This document shows positions 9,578-21,590 of a stretch of 64,000 nucleotides of DNA, one piece after another (the stretch's first letter is position 1; the number at the start of each line of letters is the position of its first letter). Source of the stretch: Clitoria ternatea. Lineage: Eukaryota > Streptophyta > Magnoliopsida > Fabales > Fabaceae. The DNA is taken from contig CM075673.1 in the NCBI GenBank assembly GCA_037962975.1, forward strand, positions 151,982,667-152,046,666, in the 5' to 3' direction. The notes under the pieces were generated by a model. It was not told the DNA's origin and searched no databases. It worked only from the letters and a program-made list of their open reading frames with translations. A program made the position numbers and the translations under genes.

Positions 9578-12500
9578 CAAAAAGCCTCAAGACATGAAGA
9601 ATCAAAAACAAATGGTACATCTTTACCCAAAAGGTTAGTCAGAGGCTTTGTGATCTTGCTGAAGTCTTTAATGAACCTCCGGTAAAACCCGGCATGTCCA
9701 AGAAAGCTTCGAATACCTTTCACATTAGTTGGTGTGGGCAATTTCTCAATCACCTCCACCTTGGCTTTATCGACTTCAATTCCTCTCTCAGACACCAGGT
9801 GTCCAAGGACTATGCCCTCCCTTACCATGAAGTGGCATTTTTCCCAATTTAAGACCAAGTTGGTCTCTTCACAGCGCTGCAAAACTTGGCACAAATTGGT
9901 CAAACAATTATCAAAGTTCAAACCATGCACAGAAAAGTCATCCATGAAAACTTCCATCACATTTTCAATCAAATCAGAGAATATGGCCTGCATACACCTT
10001 TGAAAAGTCGCGGGTGCATTACACAGGCCAAATGGCATACGCCTATAAGCATAAGTCCCATACGGGCAAGTGAAGGTTGTTTTCTCTTGATCAGATGGGT
10101 GAATGGGGATTTGATGAAAACCAGAATACCCATCCAGATAACAAAAATAGGAGTGCTTAGCAAGCCTCTCAAGCATCTGATCAATGAAAGGGAGAGGGAA
10201 ATGATCTTTCTTAGTAGCGCTATTTAGTTTTCTGTAATCTATACACATGCGCCACCCAGAAACTACCCTAGTAGAAATCAATTCCTGTTTATCATTTTGC
10301 ACAACAGTCATCCCCCCCTTTTTAGAACCACATGAACTGGGCTAACCCACTTGCTACTAGCAATGGGATAAATGACGCCTGCATCTAACAACTTCAAAAT
10401 CTCTTTTTTAACCACTTCTTGCATTTTAGGATTTAGTCTCCTAAGTGGTTCTACTGTTGGCCTACTCTCATCCTCCACAGTAATCCTATGCATGCAAAAT
10501 GAAGGGCTAATCCCCTTAATGTCATCCATGGTATAACCAATAACTTTCCTATACAACCTAAGATGTTTCAGGAGTTTTTCGGTTTCCACAGCAGTCAGTT
10601 TAGCATTTACAATCACAGGATAGGTAGAGTTTGGGCCAAGGAATTCATACCTCAATGAAGCCGGTAAAGGCTTCAATTCTAATTTGTTACCCACCACTTT
10701 ATCTTGCATGACCTCAGTATCATGCTTTGGCTGGGCTTCTCCTTCAGAGCTACTTGATGTACCTGCAGGCTCAATCAAATATACAGATTCAAGTGGTTCA
10801 TCAGGAAAGGTTTCTTCCTTCACCACTTGGTCAATACAATCCATAACACAGCATACATCATCATTAAAAGGTTTTTTTAAGACATTTTGCAAGTTAAAAT
10901 TAACCTTTTGGTCTCCCACAGTCAAAGACAACCTTCCATTCTTGACATCTATCACCGTGCCCGCGGTTGCCAAAAATGGCCTGCCTAAGATAATGGGGAT
11001 CATCGAATCCTCATCCATTTCAAGAACCACAAAATTGGCAGGTATATAAAATTTTCCTACTTTGATTGGGACATCTTCTAAAATGCCAACAGGGTACTTA
11101 ACAGACCTATCAGCAAGTTGCAAAGACATCCTAGTAGGTTTTAGCTCTCCTAGTCCCAATTTCTCAGAAATAGATAATGGCATAAGACTAACACTAGCCC
11201 CTAAGTCACATAGTACTCTATCAATAGCCACATTACCAATCACACAAGGAATAGAAAAACTACCTGGATCCTGAAGCTTGGGTGGTAGCTTTTTCTGGAT
11301 CAGTGCGCTGTACTCTTCAGTAAGTGCAATGGTACCATCGTCCTTCAGTTTCCGCTTATTTGACAAAATGTCCTTCAAGAACTTCGCATAGGTCGGCATT
11401 TGCTGCAAAGCATCTGTGAAGGGGACATTTATATACAATTTTTTAAGGACCTCAAGGAACTTACCAAATTGTCTATCTAACTTGGCCTTGGCCAAGCGTT
11501 GAGGAAATGGCACTGGAGGTTGGTAAGGATTCACCTCCTCCTTCTTTTCAGTTTGTTTCTCTTCCTCCACCATAGGATGAGAATGAGGTTCATCCGCTTT
11601 CTTTTCTTGGTTAGCCTCCTCCTCTTCCTTGTTTACATGACCTTCATATTTTGTACCACTCCTAAGAGTGATAGCCATTGTGTGGTTCGATGGTCCTGCT
11701 TTGGGCTTTCCAGGAAATGTTCCTGGCGCTCTTTGAGAGGATGATGCCTGTTGAGCAATCTGGGTCTCCAACATCTTGTTGTGGGTGGCCAAGTTGTCCA
11801 CCTTTGAAGCTAAGTTTTTGATGGCGTCAGAGAAATCATCATTCTGCTTTAATTGGGCAGCTACAAAGGTTTCCATCAAGGATTCCAATTTGGATTTCTA
11901 TGGAGTGTAAGGTCCTTGTGGTCTGTAGCTACCTTGCTGATTTTGAAACTGGGGTGGCCTGTTTTGGAAACCCGGCGGTCCAAGTGGTCAGAAATTGTTT
12001 CCATAGTTCCCACCATAGTTTCCAATTGCATCCACCTGATGCATTTCTGGCTCGGCATGCTGATTCACTCCAAGCTGGCATCCTGAAATATTATGCCCTG
12101 AAACACCACATAACTCACAAAGAGCTTTAGTAGCACCTGCTCCTACTTTATCGAACTTATCAATCTTAACAGATAAAGCTTCTACTTTAGCAGTTAATAA
12201 AGGAAGAGCATCAACAGTGTACTTACCTGGAGTTTTCGTTGGCATATTCCGTTCTGACGACCACTGATAGGTATTTTGGGCAACCTCCTCAATGAGGTTA
12301 TAACCTTCCTCCATGTTTTTACCCATAAAGGCACCGCCAGCTGCGGCGTCCAAGGTCACCTTCTGGTTTAGAGACAACCCATTGTAAAAAATATGAACGG
12401 TCAACCAACGTTCAATGCCATGATATGGGCATTCCCGGAGCATTTCCTTGTACCTTTCCCAGGCTTCGTACAAGGTCTCATCTTCCCTCTGGTTGAAGGT

Positions 12501-13034
12501 AATAATCAGCTTCCTTAACTGGTCAGTTTTTCTCCTGGGGTAATATTTGTTGAGGAAGGCGAGGGACAGCTCCTCCCAAGTGGTGATTGACGCTTCTGGA
12601 AGAGCGTACAACCAAGCTCTAGCCTTATCCCTTAATGAGAATGGGAAATGCCTAAGCCTGATTGCGTCGCTTGAGACCCCATTCACCTTGAGCGTGTCAC
12701 AATACTCAAGGAATATCTGCAAGTGTAAGTTGGGATCCTCAGATGGCAATCCACCAAATTGATTCTGTTGAACCATCGAGAGAAAGGATGGCTTCAACTC
12801 AAAATTGTTCGCCTCAATGTTTGGTCTAGTGATGCTAGACCTCCTACCCATTGCATTGGGCGCTGCAAAATCACGGAGTGCTCTGTTGTCCTGGTTTGCC
12901 ATGTGTTTGTCGGTAGCTGAACTTGAAGCTTGGTGCTTTTCTTGTTCAAGATGCTTCCGAAGTGCTCTGATCTTACGGAGGGTCCTTTCAATCTCTGGAT
13001 CGAAAATGTGCTCAAGGCTATGACTCCTTCGCAT
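9578..13034 (-). pseudogene. Athila-like gag-pol, interrupted
   Basis: Gag starts at 13034 (MRRSHSLEHIF). It has a Retrotrans_gag domain around residues 100-200 (RAWLYALPEASITTWEEL) and a CX2CX4HX4C knuckle (CELCGVSGHNISGC). Two in-frame stops follow, TGA at 11988-11990 and TAG at 11898-11900. Then comes a segment with the aspartic protease (CDLGASVSLMPLS, flap and ILGRPFLAT) and the start of the reverse transcriptase (11888-10308). A frameshift in a run of C on the plus strand (about 10312-10318) moves the frame. RT continues with DYRKLN, the polymerase motif FMDDFSVHG and LGHAGFYRRFIKDF, and ends abruptly at CLEAF where the CACTA end begins. The protein is not producible as one frame. Confidence 0.9.
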
Positions 13035-13183
13035 ATATAAACCTGCAAAACCCTCTCACAACAAATACCAAAGCGTAATTCTGTAGAAAAAAATAAGAAC
13101 TAAAGAAAAATAGAAAAATTATGCAGAAAAAAATAAAAGTCTAGTCTAATCAAAACACCGTTTAACCAATATTGGGAGACAAT

Positions 13184-13200
13184 CCCCGGCAACGGCGCCA
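13184..13200 (-). promoter_or_regulatory. tRNA-Asp primer-binding site of the Athila-like element
   Basis: On the minus strand the site reads TGGCGCCGTTGCCGGGG, complementary to the 3' end of plant tRNA-Asp(GUC) including CCA. It lies six bases after the LTR end. This PBS is typical of Athila-clade elements. Confidence 0.9.
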
Positions 13201-13206
13201 AAAACT

Positions 13207-14608
13207 TGATAGGCCCGCAAGTGCACGAGGTATCGCGTAATAAAAAGTTATCATCTCACAGAGATTGTTCCCAAGTACAAGTTTTCACAGTGGTTCAATT
13301 ATCTAGAAAATTGTGAAATTAGGTTTGTAATTCAGAGGATTAAGAAAAGCAAAAGTTAAGAAGGAATGCTATCTGAAAGAACTAAATTAATTCTGAGATT
13401 GAAATAGAACAAATGATGGTGAAACTCTTGGGATTTGGTATATGATCATGCCATGTATTTAATTTTCCTAAGACCTTTCTATTTATTAATTCACGCTCTA
13501 AGGTTGGATTTCCGAATTTAATTAAGCCATCTTCTCAGAGTAACATTAATGTGCCCAAATAATAAAGAACCGCGTTCGATTTATTATGTGAACTTGTTAA
13601 GAACGGTGAAATCCTATTAAACCTCGAATCGTCATACCCACTTTCGTGACCTATGATTCTAAGTTCAATTTCATGCGTTCAAACAACTAATTAATCTTTC
13701 GATTCTCTTAGAGTTTAATTTCAATTGATCCTATCTCTAGGTGTTCAAAAGCATTACGCGTTCATGGAAATTGAATAGAAGCAATGAATTAATAAACAGA
13801 AACATTCAAAAGAAGTTCAATACATAAGCATTGTCACACCCTAATCCCAAGATAACGTTTAGTTACACATGCTCAATTCACTACAGCCCATTGATGGAAT
13901 CATATTCAGAAATTACAGAGAAAGAGAAAACCTAAGAAGAAAGCAAAGAACACAAAGCAAAAGCTCTCACTTGTGCTTACGAATCCTTCCGAAATCTGCC
14001 CAAGGATGTTCTTCAACGCCTATGGTCTTGATTTCTTCCATAATCCCCAAGTGAAACTCTCTCCTTTTTCTCTAAAACTGTCCCTAAATGTCTGTGTGTT
14101 TTATTCTTTTAAAACTGTGCCTCGAAACCCCAGAAACTGCTCCCTAAAATCAAGGAACTACTGTGCGTGCAAAAACCCACTAGCAGTGGGAAAAACCCAC
14201 GGCCAATGGATCGTACTGGAGGTTCAACAATTGCAATTTTGAACATTCAAACAGGGGAACCCACGGCCAGTGGGTTTCTCTGGACCCCAATTTGTGCATG
14301 TTTTTGTCACAGGGAAGAAAGATCCACTGGCAGTGGGAAAAACCCACGGCCAGTGGGTTTCTCTGGACTTCACGTTGCTGCTTTTTTTGATGTCTTGAAA
14401 TCCTTCTATTTGTCCAATGCTTCCTCGGATGCTTCTCGTTTGGAATGTATGTACCTGTAAACAAGCTTTTCCTGCAAAAACTTGAGACACCCGAGTAACA
14501 AATGCGGAATGAAAGAAAAAATACTTGGAATTAGGGATAAGATAACACAAACGATCTAGAAAAACTAAATAAAAAGCCACTAAAATCATGCAAACAAAAC
14601 GCCTATCA
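13207..14608 (-). repeat. Athila-like LTR, 1402 bp
   Basis: On the minus strand the LTR begins TGATAGGCGTTTTG at 14608 and ends GGGCCTATCA at 13207, with the terminal inverted repeat TGATAGG/CCTATCA. It shares its 3' region (CTAGATAATTGAA to GTACTTGGGAACAATC and then CACTTGCGGGCCTATCA) with the solo LTR at 45304-56054. At about 14180-14360 it carries repeated words such as CCCACTGGCCGTGGG and CCCACTGCCAGTGG. Confidence 0.9.
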
Positions 14609-15516
14609 AAGACCGGGTCTGATGTTTTTATATATTCTGAAGTTTGAATAATGTTTTCAGGTTTGGGCCTGGTGAGCTATTCTGATGCGAGAGAATTTCT
14701 TTTAAAGCAAATTACCAGACCTTTGATTCTTCTTTTGTCTTAGAATGTAGAGTCCATGTTGCGACTAAACCATTTAGACTTTTTACGCATGGGCTCCCCC
14801 TTTCTTTTGTAGCTTAAGCCTTATGTTTCCTAAAACACTTAAACACCCACATCAAATAATAACATGTAACTTTATTTAAGTTAGCAAACATAATGTTTGT
14901 TATCAATAAATCTCATGAGATCTGCTATATATAAAAATGGTTTCATTTTCGACCAGACTTTTCTTCAACAACTACAAAACCTAGAAATTTTGAGATGAGA
15001 AGATAGGTTACCTTAAATTCTCACTTTCCCCTCATTTGGGTACTCAAAATGCAACTAGATGACTTTTTGAAGGCTTGATGATAAACGTGATAAGCTTGGT
15101 TGTATGAGGGTGGAAGAAGAGAAAACTTTTCATGAAAGTGAACATAAGTTTATGGAGATGAAAAGGTTGATGATCATGGGTTAAACCTTGCATGTAAGAG
15201 TGAATAAAAGAAAAGTGAGGTGGTGTGTGATGGTCCAAGTTGTTACGTGAGAATGAAAGAGAAAACAAGAGTATTATTAAGTTTTGGTGAGAGGAAAAGA
15301 AAAAGAAAGGGAAGAAAGCACGTGGGTGTGTTTCAGTGATCGATGTGAATAGAGAGAAGAAGTTTTAAGTGATATTAGGATTGGGTGAGGTACATGGTAG
15401 TTAAGGTGAGGTGCGCAACTTAGACTTGGAGAAATTTGCAATTGGGTTCCTACAAGATCTAAAATTCTAAAATACAAAAACATTAAAACACAAAAATCAT
15501 AAAAGGGGATGTTACA
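14609..15516 (-). repeat. Remnant of a chromovirus-type LTR
   Basis: The minus strand starts TGTAACATCCCCTTTTATG at 15516. The same TGTAACATCC start is used by the LTRs at 19619, 46815, 53763 and 59648. The body has the purine/pyrimidine-biased LTR look (long AG-rich run at 15080-15370). The other end is not defined and may have been cut by the Athila-like insertion. I see no protein-coding sequence I would stand behind. Confidence 0.55.
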
Positions 15517-16401
15517 AAAACCAATGTTAAACCATTCGAATCGGTCCAAATTAATAGTTTGACTATTTCTAACACAGGTTAACTTAACACTTAAAGAACA
15601 GTGTCGTTTTGAGTAATAACCATGGTCAAACATCATCGTGGCTACTGCTCATCGGGCATCATGGTCAGTCGTTGTAGGGTCACCAATAAGTCGCATATTG
15701 TGGTGGGTTGTTGAATCATATAATGTGTTGAATATCTTCTATAATAAATAGTGTCCTAATTGCTTCTTTAATGATTGTTTGATTAATGTTAGAGTGTGAG
15801 ATTATGCAAAAGACACCTTAACATTCAAGTTATTAATTATTCTAACAAAGTAACAATACAATTAACAATGCATGCTTCAAGGGGTTCCAATTTAAGGTAT
15901 TTATAAAGTGATTTTGTTTATAATCTTAGAGATGTAAGAGTTAGATATTCTATTACAAGTTGATTCCCCGTGTCTTGCACAAACTTACAGTTGAATAGAC
16001 CTAATATTTGCTAAACCATTTAAAACCTACAAGCTTGCAAACAACATACATAGAAAATTTATTTTTAAAGTCTTTTACTATATTGTATAATTGTCCAAAT
16101 AATATTTTAAAAAACCAAAATATAAAAAAATAATGATTTGTTCTATTTTAAACTTTTTGTTATATAATTTAAGCTTAATTACGTCAGGGTACTTGGAGAT
16201 TTGTCAAAATTATACCTTGATCAAAACATGAAGGAAAAATTACACTTCATTCCAATTTTATCATTTTTGGTGAATTTATTGTTGTTATTTTTTATCCTTC
16301 GGAATAACAATAAATGGGAGAAGGATGAGTACCAAAGGCATAAGAAACCAGAGCTCAAACCTACGCATCGATACTTTATATTCATGTCATACGTCAGTCG
16401 C
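15517..16401. other. AT-rich spacer, no gene seen
   Basis: Short open frames only, none with family features. The segment 16394-16401 (TCAGTCGC) is the probable left target duplication of the hAT-like element that follows. Confidence 0.5.
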
Positions 16402-16557
16402 TAGAGATGTCAATTAGGCCAAAATATAGGCTATCGCACATGGCTCCCAAAATTAGCCACTTATTTTTTCAGCCCATTTTTATTTCTTGGGGGCTTTTTA
16501 GCTCTAGCCTAGTTTAGTTTTTTAAATTAAGTGGTTAAGTGATTTAGGGATAGGTTA

Positions 16558-19500
16558 TGTGACGACCCTCGTCAATTTTCTCATTTTTCACAATAGATTT
16601 TTCACTTTTAATAAAGATCCACCCGGTCTTAATATAAAATAATAATTACTTTTATTAAATATATTCAAAGTAGTAAAATCACACTTAAATTAGCAAATTC
16701 CGACTGAAACCGATCCATAATACCATTAATAAAATAGTTATTTAGAAACAGCGAAAGAAAGAAAACAGTCAGGGTTCACTCAGAAATAAGTCCACTCGTC
16801 ATGTCTTGCTCGGGAATTACTTAATCTTACTTCACTCAGAAAAGGTTCACTCATATTCTTACTCGAAAATATTTATCTTCACTCGGAAGTACTCTTATCT
16901 TTCTTCACTCGAAAATGATTCCCTCAGCCATAGCTCACTTGGTGACACAATAATCTTCCACTCGGGAGTGGGTCTCTCGGTTATTCTTCACTCAGAAATG
17001 AGGGATACTCTTGATTGGAAATAGGCACCAATCCAATCGGCCCTTGCTCGGATAAGAAGGAATCCACTCGGCTAGACTCACCCGGTAATCAACTCTGCTA
17101 CAGCAATGCAAATTCACCCATAAAAGAAACACCGATCACATAGCGCCACAAATCATATCCGATTCAAATTTAATTCATCATACAGTCAACATGTTGTAAC
17201 ATTAAGCACTAGGAAAACTCAATATATATAGATTTTACACAATTCATTCAAATCACTCGGTGCCTTGGCATCAATCCTCCGCTTGGCGCACCTCCAGGGC
17301 TCCGACCTCCTCCCTGTCACTGGTTACTAAAAATGTAAACCACAGCAAGGGTGAGTGTTTAGCATCATAATTAATCTAGAACGGAATAAAATATGAGTAT
17401 AAACTCTATCCGATTCTTTATCTTCAGATTGTACATTACACTCGGCCATTTAACTCACACTCGGCATTACACTCACACTCGGCACTTTACTCACATTCGG
17501 CAATATATCCATTAACACTTGGCTTTATAGTAATTCATACTCAGCAATCATAACACTTCATGCTTGGCAATTATCATACTTTACACTCGACAATTATAGT
17601 CAACCACACTCGTCAAATACAATAAATTGCATTCGGCAAATATGGCAAATCTTACTCAGTAAGCACAACAAATCTCACTCGGCAAATATGGCATCTTACT
17701 CAGCAAGTACAATAATTCATGCTCAACAAATATAATACTTCACACTCGGCATTTATATTCAACCTCATTCAGTAATATAGAAAATTGCACTCAGCAATAC
17801 ATCACTCGACAATAACGTAAATTGCACTCAGCAATACATCAAATCATTCTCAGTAATCATACCAAAATCTCATTCGGCAATTATAACAAACTTCATTCGG
17901 CAAGTATAGCAAACTGCACTCGGCAAATATACACCACGACTAACAATTCATCAAATTACAAGTCACAACTGACTCTCACATAAAATCGACTCCTAGTATC
18001 CGGATACTAAAGGATTGGCCTTCAGCTAGGAGTCCGACTTGACATCCCGTGAACCCGACTTGGTTCACCGAACCCGACTTGGCTCCCCCTCAACCACTGG
18101 GTCAAAGACCTCTGGGTCAAAGACCTCTGGGTAGCTTAACTGGGTCCGACTTGACCACTGAAGTCAAAAACAGGTTAATATATACCGTCGGCCATCCCAT
18201 ACCACATAATCACATCTCAATCATTTCATATTATCAACAATCAACAGATGCAACTACCAGAAACTAGCATGTGCTCACAACATAGGGCGACCGACTTGTC
18301 AAGCCCATTCATCATATTGCCACTGGGCCACCTGCTTGTCAAGCCCGGCATTACATTTTCATTAAACACCGATTGTCACAGCATCCGTTATTTCAAATTT
18401 CAATCGGCTCAAGCCACATACACACGATCAGAAACCGATCGGTGTCCACATACATGCATCCATACATATTCATATACACTCATTCGACATCATCTCAAAT
18501 ATCACAGCATCAATTATTTCTCAAGTCACATACACATGATCAGAAACTGATCAATGTCCACACATATACATGCATTCATTCACATTCATATACAATTCAT
18601 TCGGCATCATCACAATTATCACAACATCAAATACTCCTCAAGTCTCATACACACGATCAGAAACTGATCGGTGCTCACACACATGCATACTCATACATTC
18701 TCAAATTTCATTCAACAACAACATCAAATATTTCTTTACTCACTCACACACACACAATCCTAAACCGATCGGTGTGCACATCCATTCATACATTCATACA
18801 CATTCACATACTTTTCTTCCAGCATTATTTCTTACTTGGTTTACAAATGTCTCAACAACTCGGACAGTATGTCCTATTCCAATTAATTATAACCCGAACA
18901 CCCCCCTTACCTCTGTTCCACGCTTTAACAGTTGTTGGGTGCACCGTTCCACCTCCGTTCCAGCACCATCTTCCTTAATCATTCCATCAGTGTTCGTTTC
19001 ACCACCTACGGGTTTGGAACGTGAAACACATCAACGTTACACCACCACTCACCCGATTAAAGGGCCACTTTGAGGCTCATAGCCAAGAGAAGTAGAGATC
19101 GGAACAGTACCCCCCACATGCATGACCATTCGGTCCAGAAAAGAAACGAAAGGGATGAGGTAACAATTTCAAACGATTCAAAGGACTTACCTTGAAACCA
19201 CTGTCACAGCTATGTAATTATCTCAAGGTTTGATGCAACAAGGGACCTCCCTACAAAGGTTTCAGCTCTCAACAATTGAGGAAGAAGAAGAAAAGTAACA
19301 GATGAGGAAGAAGAAGATTCTCGTGAAAGAGAGTGAATGATTGCGCAAAAATAATTGAAGAAAGAGAAGGAAACCATTATTTAAACTCTTGGCAATCGGT
19401 TACCTTCTCAACCGGTCACTTCCAACCGGTAACCTCTTCAACCGGTCATTTCTCCATTTTCCTTATAATTTCTTTAAATATTTAAATTAAACCCCTCTTT

Positions 19501-19619
19501 TTCTAATCACACCTTTCATAATAAACCAATAATTCTTAAAAAAATATCCAATAAATTCTTAAAACAATTTTTAACATTTCCACTTCACAAAATTTTCTAT
19601 AAATATCCGGGATGTTACA
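16558..19619 (-). repeat. Solo LTR of a Tekay-related Ty3/gypsy element, 3.06 kb
   Basis: The minus strand begins TGTAACATCCCGGATATTT at 19619 and ends GACGAGGGTCGTCACA at 16558. The flanks GGTTA (16553-16557) and GGTTG (19620-19624) form a near-perfect 5-bp target duplication, and there is no internal gag-pol, so this is a solo LTR. It shares phrases with the LTRs at 46815/53763, for example GGATACTAAAGGATTGGCCT and CAAGGGTGAGTGTTT. Its body holds many CACTCGGCA-like words (about 16780-17960) and a 115-bp tandem array (18415-18810). It sits inside the hAT-like element. Confidence 0.85.
18415..18810. repeat. Tandem repeat of about 115 bp, four degenerate copies in the solo LTR
   Basis: Copies start at about 18415, 18527, 18644 and 18744. 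Each opens with CACACGATCAGAAACCGATC or a variant, followed by GGTGTCCACATACATGCAT and an ATCACAGCATCAA part. The GATC-rich core GATCAGAAACTGATC is a short palindrome-like word. The open frames across this array are a by-product of the repeat. Confidence 0.8.
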
Positions 19620-20689
19620 GGTTGGCCCATGAATATTAATTTCTCTGTTTTTATACCATGTCATTTCTTTCTTTTGTGATAATATGTAAAGACTTAATTT
19701 GATGTTAAGTTAATGAAGTTCCAATACATCAATATTTAGCCTCTTTATATATTAGTAAATTCTATCTAATTATAAAATATTGATGTATATATCATTTTTT
19801 GAAACTATAAATGTGGTTTTGTTCATGATTGTATTATCCATTTACGTGATCACTAACTCAAAAAATAAAAGTTTATAGCACCATAGTTCTCATAAATATT
19901 ATATAACTTAATCTAAATATTGTTTTAAATAGCGGGGACTTAAAATTAACTAAAAATTTTTGAAAGATTAAAGATGAAATTTAATCATACCCATAGAAAG
20001 TAAACATTTTATCCTAAAAATAAAGTTTATTTTAAATAATTAGGATTAAATTGAAAATTATTTTGTTAACTCATTTAAAAATAACATGGATTAAAGTATA
20101 TTATTCATATAATATCAAGTATTATAACTTGTCGATTTCTCAATATTAATCATAAAATTTTATGATAAATGATCAAAATTACAAAAATTAATCACCACTG
20201 AGGTTTGTTAAAAAAATTATTTATTTTATGTAATTTTTCATATAATAAGAACTACAAAAGTTTTCATTCTAAAACACCATTAATCCATTTACCTTAATTT
20301 TTAAGCAATTCTTACACAATTTTCAATAGAAAAATTCTAATTTTGATTTTTTATTTTGTGCAACAAGTTGGACAAACTCTTGCTAAAATTACATGATGTC
20401 ATAAAATTACGGTGGGCATGTAATAGTTTAAAAAATATAATAAAAAATAGGTTTAGTAATGAGGCTTACCTATAGGGTAAGTTGGGGTTAATCCATGTAA
20501 AAAGTGAATAAAATTAACATTTTTTAAAAAATGGTCTAGCCCATTATGTTTAGGTCACCTGGCCTTGTGGGTCTTTTGGCCCTATAAGTTTTTTTATATA
20601 CTTAGGTCACTTGGCCTTATGGGCTTTTTAACCCAAACCCACATGGGTCAGAGCTGGAAAATAATGAGCTAGGCCATTTGACACCTCTA

Positions 20690-21590
20690 ATAGTTGTGTT
20701 GACCTCAACAAACAAAGGCCTGAGTGGAAAGATTGAACATGCTAACCTTTGGTTTAAAAAAGCTAGTCACTTTACCAACCTTTTTGGTTTAGAAAACCTA
20801 AAGGTAACTACCGAAATCCCTTACCACACAACAAAAAAGAAAATAAGGAATGAGTTAGACTATATTATTTTTTTTCAACTTTGGATTGGAGTATATATTC
20901 AACCAAATTCAGTAAAAAGAAAACAAGGAATGGGTAGTGTTGTTTAGCGAGTTTCTTTTAAAGCTGTAAATCTGGATAACCCAGCTCAATTTGGACCAAC
21001 CCTTGAAATTGAAAGTCTTACTTCAATCCTATGCGGGTAATGAGTTTATACAAACAACCCATTTTATTTTTACCTTTTAAGATATTTTAAAAAATTACTT
21101 GTATTAAGAAGAATAAAATTTTTAAAAAGTTTGAGTCTTTAAATTTAAATAGAGAAAATAAGAAATTTAACTAATATCTTTAACTTCCTAAAAACTAGGG
21201 ATATACATAAATCATATGTTATGTTTTCTTTCTAAACCGATTCAATGGAGAATCTCGAACAAATCAATGAGCAATTTGAAATTTGTAACATTTTAAAAGT
21301 GAGTAATGAATGATGAGAAAGGAAGAAGGAGTTGTTAATGAAGAAAAGTCAACAAGAGTAGCTAGTTGCCGGTAATGCACAAGCACTAGCCCTATTTGGT
21401 TTTCAATCTTTCATTCGTCTTAGCCAATCATTATTATTATCACTTACCTTCACGCTCATTAAATTTCCAAATCGATGTGACGTCGTTTCATCCCCCAGCC
21501 AAACCCAACCCACCTTCCCCAGTTCCCCACTAACTCCTTCCTTCTATTCTTATTTTCATCAAAACCCCTTCCTTCACAAACTCTTTCTCC
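20690..21590. other. Spacer and likely promoter/5' region of the RING gene
   Basis: 20690-21300 is AT-rich with no recognisable gene. 21480-21590 is C-rich and pyrimidine-rich, and resembles a plant 5' untranslated leader directly before the ATG at 21591. I cannot place a TATA box or transcription start with confidence. Confidence 0.45.

Larger units (their letters stand above)
9578..14608 (-). mobile_element. Athila-like Ty3/gypsy retrotransposon, truncated by the CACTA element
   Basis: In element orientation (right to left) the parts are a 5' LTR (14608-13207), a tRNA-Asp primer-binding site (13200-13184), gag and pol. The reverse transcriptase is cut off at 9578, where the CACTA terminus begins. 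RNase H, integrase and the 3' LTR are missing, and are not found on the far side of the CACTA element within this window. The gag and protease type and the PBS point to the Athila clade. The right flank is AAGAC (14609-14613). Its partner duplication is lost. Confidence 0.9.
16402..20689. mobile_element. hAT-like element with a solo LTR inside
   Basis: Left end TAGAGATGTCAATTAGGCC (16402) and right end, read on the minus strand, TAGAGGTGTCAAATGGCC (20689), match as terminal inverted repeats of the hAT type. The flanking octamers are TCAGTCGC (16394-16401) and ATAGTTGT (20690-20697). They agree at four positions, and three of the four differences are C/T. That fits an old 8-bp target duplication decayed by deamination. 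Without the nested LTR (16558-19619) the element is about 1.2 kb and has no transposase, so it is non-autonomous. The remainder is AT-rich. Confidence 0.7.

Noticed and set aside
14655..14750. Short gene-like segment reading GLVSYSDAREFLLKQITRP after a plausible acceptor
   Set aside because: Only about 30 codons, then a stop. I could not connect it to any family or to neighbouring exons.
18373..19073. Long overlapping open frames rich in His, Thr and Ser
   Set aside because: They fall on the 115-bp tandem array of the solo LTR. Both frames repeat the same peptide, as expected from repeated DNA, and no domain is present.
20678..20947. 89-codon open frame right of the hAT-like element
   Set aside because: It overlaps the hAT terminus, has no recognisable family, and has composition like the surrounding spacer.
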